Assembly: GCF_000332455.1 (NCBI RefSeq)
Contig: NZ_AOGY02000051.1
Location: forward strand, 310,001-374,000
Direction of reading: 5' to 3'
Source: Leptospira vanthielii serovar Holland str. Waz Holland = ATCC 700522
GTDB lineage: Bacteria; Spirochaetota; Leptospiria; Leptospirales; Leptospiraceae
DNA: 64,000 nucleotides
The notes below the pieces were generated by a model. That model ran no database searches and was not told the DNA's origin. It saw nothing but the letters and a program-made list of their open reading frames with translations. Position 1 is the stretch's first letter, and the number at the start of each line of letters is the position of its first letter. The position numbers and the translations under genes were made by a program. Below, in pieces: positions 18,742 through 25,802 of this stretch.

Positions 18742-19284
18742 GTGAAAGAACGAAAGAACTGGAAAGATCTTTACCCCACTCCGATTTATACCCTTGCTAG
18801 TTTTGATATCCAACTCCCTCGTTCTATAGAGGAAAAAACATACTATGTTCTAAAATCCAAAAATTGGGTGAATGTGGTACCTGTGACAAAGGCAGGCGAG
18901 ATTCTCCTCATCAAACAATACAGACATGGGATTGGAGAGGATAGTTTGGAAATTCCAGGAGGGATTGTGGATGAAGAAGGTACGGGCTCTGAATTGGAAT
19001 CGGCGATTCGTGAACTCCGAGAAGAAACAGGATACGCCACAGACAATTCCAAATACAAACTACTCTCTAAATTTTCAGGTAACCCAGCCATGTTTACCAA
19101 TTGGTCTTATTCCTATGTAGCTTATGACGTAGAACCAATTTACGAAGTAGAATTTGATGAAGGGGAAGATATCGAAATTGTATTAAAGAAACCAGAGGAA
19201 GTGAAACGTCTGTTACTCGATGGAACGATTCACCACCCACAAATGGCGGCAGCTCTTGGGATTTATTTTTTACAATCTCCGTAA
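18742..19284 (+). CDS. Nudix hydrolase, ADP-ribose pyrophosphatase-like
   Basis: Nudix enzymes hydrolyse nucleoside diphosphates linked to another group; this one resembles ADP-sugar pyrophosphatases (N-terminal strand domain with VVPVTKAGEILLIKQYRHG, then LEIPGGIVDEE). The helix half of the Nudix box is intact (AIRELREETGY), but between the first glycine and the RE pair there are two residues more than in the standard GX5EX7RE spacing, and the first Glu is not in its usual place. GTG 18742 is the start, seven bases after AAGGA. A downstream acidic loop (EFDEGEDIEIV) is typical of the ADP-ribose group. Confidence 0.85.
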   Translation: MKERKNWKDLYPTPIYTLASFDIQLPRSIEEKTYYVLKSKNWVNVVPVTKAGEILLIKQYRHGIGEDSLEIPGGIVDEEGTGSELESAIRELREETGYATDNSKYKLLSKFSGNPAMFTNWSYSYVAYDVEPIYEVEFDEGEDIEIVLKKPEEVKRLLLDGTIHHPQMAAALGIYFLQSP

Positions 19285-19441
19285 TAACCTAACGATTGTA
19301 GAGTTTTTTACTAAAGGACCCTCGGAGAATCACATTCAATCTTTAGTGAATTCTAAAAAATAGAAGGACGTATGTTTAGAAAAATCCCCAAGATTTTCGA
19401 AATCGCTGGAAATTTAAACATTAGTTTGATACTGTATAGAA

Positions 19442-20230
19442 ATGAGAAAGTCCATCACACAGTCAATCTTAGTACTTATCATAATATTCAGTCAGTTTTC
19501 GCTCTTTGCGGAAGGTGGCGAAGCATTAGAGCCAATTACCATCACAGTCCAAAAGGGAGAAACACTCTCTCTGATCTCAGAAAGGCATTTGTCTGATCCC
19601 AAACGTTGGCCGGAACTTCTCAAACATAACAAAATTCCAAATCCTGATTTAATCAAACCAGGTCTTTCTCTTGTGGTTCCCGTTTTCCTTCGTAAAGCGG
19701 TGGTTGGTGTCACTGAGTTTGTGATGGGACAAGTTGAATGGAACGGAACTGCCGGCAAAGGACCTTGGGTTCCTTTGAAGTTAGGGCAAGAACTCCATCC
19801 GAATGACCAAATCAAAACTAGTGGCAAAGGCAAAACAGATGTTCAGATCAACAATGTGGGTATGATACGAATTTTAACCAATAGTCATTTTGAAGTGAAG
19901 GGTGAGGGCAAAAAAGGCGGTCCTGTGACGGTTGCTCTCTTCAAAGGAAGTTTAGATGCAAAAGTCAATAAATCCAATCCACCTACCACCGAACACAAGT
20001 TCAGCATTGTGAGTCCATCTTCTACGGCTGGAGTTCGAGGAACCGAATTCCGAGTAGAGTTGGATGAAAAACTAAGTTCAACCATTTCCTGTTTTGAAGG
20101 AGTGGTGGATGTTGGCGCCCAGGGAAAAACTGTGGAACTCACTCAAGGGATGGCAACTTTTGTAGAGAAAGGAAAAACTCCCGTACAACCTTATAAAATC
20201 CCAGAAGCACCACGTCTTAAAGAAGAATAG
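19442..20230 (+). CDS. Exported LysM and FecR domain protein
   Basis: A signal peptide (SILVLIIIFSQFSLFAEGG) leads into a LysM peptidoglycan-binding domain (ITVQKGETLSLISERHL, KIPNPDLIKPGLSLVVP) at about residues 33-82, followed by a FecR/iron-dicitrate-regulator-like domain (LHPNDQIKTSGKGKTDVQINNVGMIRI, SPSSTAGVRGTEFRVE cut here into motifs) at about 105-235. This LysM-FecR architecture recurs in spirochaetes and probably anchors a beta-sandwich to the cell wall; no sigma or TonB gene is nearby. ATG 19442 is the only in-frame start after a stop but lacks a ribosome site. The OmpL47-like gene follows after 7 bases. Confidence 0.85.
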   Translation: MRKSITQSILVLIIIFSQFSLFAEGGEALEPITITVQKGETLSLISERHLSDPKRWPELLKHNKIPNPDLIKPGLSLVVPVFLRKAVVGVTEFVMGQVEWNGTAGKGPWVPLKLGQELHPNDQIKTSGKGKTDVQINNVGMIRILTNSHFEVKGEGKKGGPVTVALFKGSLDAKVNKSNPPTTEHKFSIVSPSSTAGVRGTEFRVELDEKLSSTISCFEGVVDVGAQGKTVELTQGMATFVEKGKTPVQPYKIPEAPRLKEE

Positions 20231-20237
20231 AAGGAAT

Positions 20238-21221
20238 ATGAATCGAAAATTTTTACTAATCCTTGGAATTGTTTTTCTAACATTTAGTTCTCTTGTTTCC
20301 AAACCCAAAAGAGAACTTCGAATCGCAATTGATGCAGAAGCAGATGCCAATTTTGAACTAGAACTTTGGCAAGAAAAACCAAACGAAAGTGGGGATACAA
20401 TTGCACCCAAACCTCCTGAATCCATACAGTTTAAAGGAAATCGAATTACGGTAACACCAAAAGATGATTTTGAGTATTTCCGTGTTCGTAGGTTAGGCGA
20501 ATATGGTGCAAAAGGATTTTGGACACAAGTGTATTCTACTAATGTGGATCCAGGTTCTCCACTATCTGTTCCTAAAGAATATGTTGCTAAAAAAGTTTTT
20601 GTCCCCAAACAAGAACCAAAAAAAATCACCTCAGTAATTTCAACGGATAGTTTTATTATCATCAAAGAGAAAAACGAGTCGATTCGTTATCTAACAAGAG
20701 ATCAGTTGACTCTAAATCCCTCTGACGATGCTTCTGGTGTTGCCGAAGTGCGTTACAAACTTGGTAATGGACAATGGAATTCGGCCAAAACCATTACACC
20801 TGTTCCCATCAAAGAGGAAGGAAGTTATAAATTATTATACTTCTCTCTGGACTTAGTAGGTAATAAAGAACCCATGCAAGTTTTGGAATTTATTAAGGAT
20901 ACAACAGCTCCTGAAACTAAAATGGAATGGGTAGGACCAAATTCTCTTGGGAAAGGAAAAACCAAATTTATTTCCCCTGAGACAAAGATCAGACTGACTG
21001 CAAAGGATCATCTGAGTGGGCCAAAAGACATTCTTATTGCTTACACTTGTCAGTCGGGTACGCAAACTGAGTTTAAACCTTATAGTTCTGAAATTTCTAT
21101 TTACGATTTAAAATCAGTTTGTAAAGGTTCCTTTCAGCTTTTTTACTACGCCGTGGACCAAGTAGGAAATGAAGAGCCAGTCAAAACTTTAAATTTTCAA
21201 TTGGGTAGCGAATCCAATTGA
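20238..21221 (+). CDS. Exported OmpL47-type repeat protein
   Basis: A signal peptide (FLLILGIVFLTFSSLVS) is followed by a N-terminal beta domain and two repeats of the OmpL47/Ig-like type. Each repeat has DxxSGVxEVRYKLG or SGPKDILIAY, then a YKLLYFSLDLVGNKEP / FQLFYYAVDQVGNEEP element; the paired D-x-VGN-E-P motif is diagnostic of these repeats in leptospiral surface proteins. A DTTAPETKM linker joins them. It is co-transcribed with the LysM-FecR gene, suggesting the two act together at the envelope. Whether it forms a barrel or an Ig-like string cannot be decided from sequence alone. Confidence 0.75.
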   Translation: MNRKFLLILGIVFLTFSSLVSKPKRELRIAIDAEADANFELELWQEKPNESGDTIAPKPPESIQFKGNRITVTPKDDFEYFRVRRLGEYGAKGFWTQVYSTNVDPGSPLSVPKEYVAKKVFVPKQEPKKITSVISTDSFIIIKEKNESIRYLTRDQLTLNPSDDASGVAEVRYKLGNGQWNSAKTITPVPIKEEGSYKLLYFSLDLVGNKEPMQVLEFIKDTTAPETKMEWVGPNSLGKGKTKFISPETKIRLTAKDHLSGPKDILIAYTCQSGTQTEFKPYSSEISIYDLKSVCKGSFQLFYYAVDQVGNEEPVKTLNFQLGSESN

Positions 21222-21235
21222 AATATAAAACTAGA

Positions 21236-21263
21236 TTGTCGATTGCCCCAATTTTTCGATAAT
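21236..21263 (+). promoter_or_regulatory. Candidate promoter of the MFS gene
   Basis: TTGTCG (21236-21241) and GATAAT (21258-21263) are 16 bases apart in the 59-base gap before the ATG at 21281. The boxes and spacing are reasonable for sigma-70. Confidence 0.35.
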
Positions 21264-21280
21264 AAAGATTGGCTTAAGAG

Positions 21281-22522
21281 ATGAAGAAAAACCTTTCTTT
21301 GGCCATTTTTAAACACCGCGATTTTCGTTTTTTTATCGTAGCAAGATTCTTTATGGTTCTTGCGATCAACATCCAAGCAACCATTGTCGGTTGGCAAGTT
21401 TATGAACTCACGGGAAGTGTCTTAGACTTAGGTCTTGTTGGTCTTTTTGAAGCAATACCTTCTATTGTGGTTTCTCTATATGCCGGACACCTAGCAGATC
21501 TTAGAGATCGTCGCAATATCATTGTTATTTGTTTATTCTTTTTACTCGTTTGTTCCCTTACTTTATTTGCTTTTACCGGCCCTCTTTCGTTTTTACTTGT
21601 TACTTACAAAGCCTATCCTATATTTTTAGTCATTTTAGTTTCAGGGATTGCAAGGGGGTTTATCTCCCCTGCTATCTTTAGTTTTGTGACACAATTGGTT
21701 CCCAGAGAACACTACCCTCATTCTGCAGCATGGATGGGAACATCTTTCCAAGCCGGTGCCGTAATTGGTCCGGCCCTTGGCGGAATTGTATATGGAAGTT
21801 TCGGAATGCAAATGGCTTATGGGCTTGACTCAGTTTGTATTGGCCTCCCCTTTTTACTTTTCTTCTGGATAAACAAACGTAGCCTTCCTGAACGAAAAGA
21901 AAAGGAAGCTTTGAAGGATAGTCTTCTCAAAGGGCTTCGGTTTGTATTGAAAAATGAAATCATGTTAGGTGCCATGGCTCTCGATATGTTTGCTGTTCTT
22001 TTTGGAGGAGCCGTGGCTCTTCTTCCTGTCTATGCAAAAGATATTTTATTTGTTGGATCCGAAGGGCTTGGATACCTCCGTGCCGCACCATCACTCGGAG
22101 CACTCCTTATGGCCTATTACCTCACATACAAACCACCTCTCGAAAAATCAGGGCGAGTTTTGTTATTCTGCGTGTTTGGTTTTGGGGTTTGTATGCTCGT
22201 GTTTGGACTTTCGGAATCCTTTCTTTTGTCCTTATTTGCCTTATTTCTTTCGGGAGTATTTGATAGTGTTTCCGTTGTGGTTCGCTCCACCATTATGCAA
22301 ACTATGACACCCGAAGAGATGCGGGGCCGTGTCAGTGCGATCAATAAAGTATTTATTGGTTCCTCCAATGAAATTGGCGCCTTTGAATCAGGAGTTTCCG
22401 CAAAAATCCTAGGGCCTGTGGGTTCCGTCGTTTTTGGGGCGACGATGACGATACTCATTGTATTTTTTACCTTCCGGTTATCTCCTAAGTTGAAAGAGTT
22501 AGAACTGAAAGACTGGGTTTAA
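21281..22522 (+). CDS. Major facilitator superfamily transporter
   Basis: Twelve hydrophobic segments in 413 residues. The loop 2-3 signature is present (GHLADLRDRRNIIV), as is the motif after helix 7 region and a late MRGRVSAINKVFIGSSNEIGAFESG-type segment that is usual in the enterobactin exporter-like/MFS_3 group. That resemblance points to a drug or siderophore exporter, but the substrate is not evident. It is likely transcribed from its own promoter and followed by a small protein gene 43 bases on. Confidence 0.9.
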   Translation: MKKNLSLAIFKHRDFRFFIVARFFMVLAINIQATIVGWQVYELTGSVLDLGLVGLFEAIPSIVVSLYAGHLADLRDRRNIIVICLFFLLVCSLTLFAFTGPLSFLLVTYKAYPIFLVILVSGIARGFISPAIFSFVTQLVPREHYPHSAAWMGTSFQAGAVIGPALGGIVYGSFGMQMAYGLDSVCIGLPFLLFFWINKRSLPERKEKEALKDSLLKGLRFVLKNEIMLGAMALDMFAVLFGGAVALLPVYAKDILFVGSEGLGYLRAAPSLGALLMAYYLTYKPPLEKSGRVLLFCVFGFGVCMLVFGLSESFLLSLFALFLSGVFDSVSVVVRSTIMQTMTPEEMRGRVSAINKVFIGSSNEIGAFESGVSAKILGPVGSVVFGATMTILIVFFTFRLSPKLKELELKDWV

Positions 22523-22565
22523 AAGTGCTTGGAAAATCTCTTTTCTAGGGAATACTGGACAAGCC

Positions 22566-22751
22566 ATGTCAGATTTGATCCATGATTCCAAACTTCCTGC
22601 TGATAAAAAACACACCTTAGTGCTCCTCATACAAACGATGTTAAACGACGTGAACAAACAAATCACTCATTTAGGAATCAATAACTATATGAAACTCCAG
22701 GATGAAATTGCAAAGATCCTTGTTCCAGTTATCGAAGATAAAATGGAATGA
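22566..22751 (+). CDS. Small hypothetical protein
   Basis: A 61-residue charged, helical protein (MSDLIHDSKLPADKKHTLVL start) with no signal peptide or known motif. It lies in line with the MFS gene and ends 4 bases before the converging phospholipase D gene. Good coding character and spacing favour a real gene; function unknown. Confidence 0.55.
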   Translation: MSDLIHDSKLPADKKHTLVLLIQTMLNDVNKQITHLGINNYMKLQDEIAKILVPVIEDKME

Positions 22752-22755
22752 CGAA

Positions 22756-24378
22756 TCAATCATTTGAACAAACTGGCGAGATTTTACCCATAACTTCGAG
22801 CCTGTTTTTTAAGAAAATCATCCATTCTGGTGGATTCGTTTTTTCTTTGGTGTGACAAAAAGAAAGATTTCCATTTTCTGTCTGAGCCCAAATCCATAAG
22901 TTCTTTCCCTTCCAAAAATCCGTCTGTCCCACTATTGTAGAATTTGAATCTAAAACAAATTTCTCTTTTGGATGTGACCCGTCCCAAAGAGAGAGAGACA
23001 AAATTTTTTCTCCATTCGAAAGACTCACCTTAGTTCCTAAAAAATAATTTTGTAAATGCAGGTGCAGACTTGATCCATTACTTTCCTCCCAAATAGGATC
23101 AACTCCATGAAACTTAAATTCAAACCTTTCACCGACCTTTGGCCTGACCAGACCTGAGAGTCCCAAGGTCTGGCGATAGGCACTAGAGAGAGCATTGGAG
23201 TTAGAATCAAAAAAACCTTCGTTATTGAATAGAACATTGGTTTGGAAAAGTGAGTTCTGGAAGCGTTCGAGAGAATACATACGGAGCTGGTTTTCTGTAT
23301 TTGTATTCGATCCTCCTGAACTCACGGAAGAATTTGTAACAGGAAGGGCAACCCACAAAATTCGTTTCCATTCCTTAAGGAATTCTTCTGTGATGGATGG
23401 ATGGTCCATTTTTACAAAGACCTCTTTATTTTTATCTCTTGCAGAGACCGAATAATTATAAGAACCCGTATAAATAATGTGATCATCAACTAACATAGTT
23501 TTGTGGTGTAACAATCCGCCCAAATATCGATCATTTTTATAGACAAAGTCTAGATTTCCATCTTCCCAAATCTGTGATGGAAATTCTAGATGTTGACTTA
23601 GATAGATTCCTTCTGGGTTAGAACTCATAGGTGCGTTATAAATTCCTTCAACCCGGACTCCCCTTCGGTTAGCCTCTAGAAGTTTTAAACTGAAAACGGG
23701 ATCATAATGAGAATAGATTAAATATTTAATGGAATGTTTGGCAGAGTCCACAGCATCCAATAGTTGTTGCTGAATTTCAAGACCGGCTTCTGGGGAAACC
23801 CAATACTGCAAGGAACCAATTCTAAAAAATCCTCGCGGATTTCTACCCTCAAGAGTGGAAATGATACCTTCTGCCTCATTAGGAGAAATGTTCTGGGTCC
23901 AAAAGACATTGTGATCCGTATAAAGACCATGGGTGGTGAAATTTCCGGTCCCTGCAAAAAAACGAATCCCATCAAAGATCCAAATTTTTGTATGATGAAT
24001 ACCGGATCCAGACCATCTTTGTATCTCCAGACCAAGTGACTCCAGTTCACTATAATCTTCTTCCTTATCACCAAACAACTGAATTTGAACTCCCATTCGT
24101 TTTTTTAAATAAAGTTCGGTAAGGATTTCATAATCGTCTATCGAATACAAATAAGCCCGAATGGAAATTTTTGCTTTTCGAATCTCAGAAAGTAGGACCT
24201 CCTTTACAATTCTTTTTTTCTCTTCTGCCACGTCCCTACCTGGATAGGAAAAGTATAATTCTGAAACTGGAGAAGTAGAAACAAGAAGCCAAGAAAGATC
24301 ATCTTTTTGTTTTGGCTTCTGACAAAACAGAACCAATATAGAAAATACCAAAAAAAGAATCCGTGAAAAATTCTTCAT
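22756..24378 (-). CDS. Phospholipase D/Nuc-family lipoprotein
   Basis: A lipoprotein signal (ILFLVFSILVLFC, Cys near 19) precedes two complete HKD motifs: H129-x-K131 in HHTKIWIFD with GTGNFT, and H291-x-K293 in HHKTMLVDD with TGSYNYS and a following NKEVFV. Paired HKD sites make the active centre of PLD-superfamily phosphodiesterases; the short arrangement and KKRMGVQIQLFGD/ANRRGVRVEGIY elements are closest to Nuc-type nucleases and cardiolipin-synthase-like enzymes. A C-terminal region of about 180 residues has no recognised family. The ATG overlaps the stop of the outer-membrane-like gene (ATGA). Surface nuclease or phospholipase activity is inferred. Confidence 0.85.
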   Translation of the reverse strand: MKNFSRILFLVFSILVLFCQKPKQKDDLSWLLVSTSPVSELYFSYPGRDVAEEKKRIVKEVLLSEIRKAKISIRAYLYSIDDYEILTELYLKKRMGVQIQLFGDKEEDYSELESLGLEIQRWSGSGIHHTKIWIFDGIRFFAGTGNFTTHGLYTDHNVFWTQNISPNEAEGIISTLEGRNPRGFFRIGSLQYWVSPEAGLEIQQQLLDAVDSAKHSIKYLIYSHYDPVFSLKLLEANRRGVRVEGIYNAPMSSNPEGIYLSQHLEFPSQIWEDGNLDFVYKNDRYLGGLLHHKTMLVDDHIIYTGSYNYSVSARDKNKEVFVKMDHPSITEEFLKEWKRILWVALPVTNSSVSSGGSNTNTENQLRMYSLERFQNSLFQTNVLFNNEGFFDSNSNALSSAYRQTLGLSGLVRPKVGERFEFKFHGVDPIWEESNGSSLHLHLQNYFLGTKVSLSNGEKILSLSLWDGSHPKEKFVLDSNSTIVGQTDFWKGKNLWIWAQTENGNLSFCHTKEKTNPPEWMIFLKNRLEVMGKISPVCSND

Positions 24379-25802
24379 ATCTCCAATCTCCCAAATATAT
24401 ATCCAAAGTTTGATTTGATGGGGATGGATTCAGGTAGGAATAACTGCGAGAATCCAATTCCAAGTTCGAAATAAGAATCTTCTTTTAAGGAAAGTTCCAA
24501 AAGACCTTCTCCTATAGAAAAAACTTCAAAATCTCTTTTTTGAAAACTAATCCTTCCATCAGAAGCACCACCCAACTTGTAAGGTAAAAAGTAGGAACCT
24601 ACCATCTTTGCAACAAACTGATGATAGGTGAATTGTAGGACAAGTTCACTTAAATAGCCAAAACATCTTCCATTTCTTAAGGCAAAGTTTTTTTCATATC
24701 CAGATTCGGTCACTGCGGCGGAGGGAAAAATTTGAAAGATTTGGGAAATGTATGGGGTTTGGCCCGGATGGACTCCTAATGAAATGTAACCTTCTTTAAT
24801 GATTTGGTTTTTTTCATTTTTTTCTTCTCTGTCAGAAAGAAAGTGAGAACTACGAAGTAAAAAATCACCAAACTTGAGTTCTGCTCCCCATTGGATTGCC
24901 TCACCTGAAATTGGAATCGAACCAGGTGTGTTTGCGATCTTGGAACTTGTGCGATCATTTCCTTTGGCCCAAAGAAAATCAAATTGTACTTCCAATAAAT
25001 CAGCATCAAATCCTAAACCCAAATTACCGTTAACCAGAGAATCTCCATCGGCACCGGAAGTTTTAGTTTCCCTGGGACTGTCTTTTACATGCCGACCCCA
25101 AGTTCCAAGTTCTATATACTGGATTCCCATACGAAGTTTGAAGTAATCATCCCCATAAAGAAGACCAAAGGAATGTCTACGATGGTGACTTCGTCTGCTT
25201 TCGTTTGGTTCTGATTCTGCTGAGAAATTCGTTTTTCCATTTTGTGAATGAGGTAATAAGGAATGGAACCGGTCTTTATTGAATAATAAAGCTCCTGAAT
25301 ACTGATCCCAAAGGAAGAACTGTAAGGTTAAATTGGATTGCGGCAAGAATTCTAAAAAAAGACCCTCGCCCCCATCATAACTAGTTTGAAAACTCATAGG
25401 TCGAAACTTATGTTCGCGACGACCTACCCCCAAAAGAAACTTCGATGTCTCATACCCTAAATAGTTATTTTTTCCCAGATAATAGGGTTTTAGTCCCGTT
25501 TCTTTCCCAGTAGTTAGTTGAATGTCGATATCCCAAATGATCCGATTCCGCTTATTTTTATCTTTTAGGCCAACAAACATAGATTTGCTGGACGTTCTAT
25601 TGAGATAAGAAACGCTCTGGAAATCAGAACCTATCTGGTCCATTTGAAAATCCCAACCAGGAGTTTGATTTTTTTTAACATTTGTCTCTTTTAAAAACAA
25701 TTCATATCCCAAAATCCCAACTTCTAATCCCACTCCGTATCCAGGACTACTACCGAATAACAAAGATAATATGAAAATGGAGAGGACTTGGGAACGATTC
25801 AA
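24375..25802 (-). CDS. Predicted outer-membrane beta-barrel protein
   Basis: A signal peptide (QVLSIFILSLLFGSSPGYG) is followed by alternating strands rich in aromatic residues (YYLGKNNYLGYETSKFLLGVGRRE, LTLQFFLWDQYSGALLF and the last ELGIGFSQLF; motifs shortened) and a charged C-terminus IFGRLEI, a pattern of outer-membrane barrels. No family name is recognised. The start is TTG 25802, which shares bases with the stop of the lamin-tail gene (TTGA). It is the middle gene of a three-gene export operon, so it may be the pore or anchor for the other two products. Confidence 0.6.
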   Translation of the reverse strand: MNRSQVLSIFILSLLFGSSPGYGVGLEVGILGYELFLKETNVKKNQTPGWDFQMDQIGSDFQSVSYLNRTSSKSMFVGLKDKNKRNRIIWDIDIQLTTGKETGLKPYYLGKNNYLGYETSKFLLGVGRREHKFRPMSFQTSYDGGEGLFLEFLPQSNLTLQFFLWDQYSGALLFNKDRFHSLLPHSQNGKTNFSAESEPNESRRSHHRRHSFGLLYGDDYFKLRMGIQYIELGTWGRHVKDSPRETKTSGADGDSLVNGNLGLGFDADLLEVQFDFLWAKGNDRTSSKIANTPGSIPISGEAIQWGAELKFGDFLLRSSHFLSDREEKNEKNQIIKEGYISLGVHPGQTPYISQIFQIFPSAAVTESGYEKNFALRNGRCFGYLSELVLQFTYHQFVAKMVGSYFLPYKLGGASDGRISFQKRDFEVFSIGEGLLELSLKEDSYFELGIGFSQLFLPESIPIKSNFGYIFGRLEI

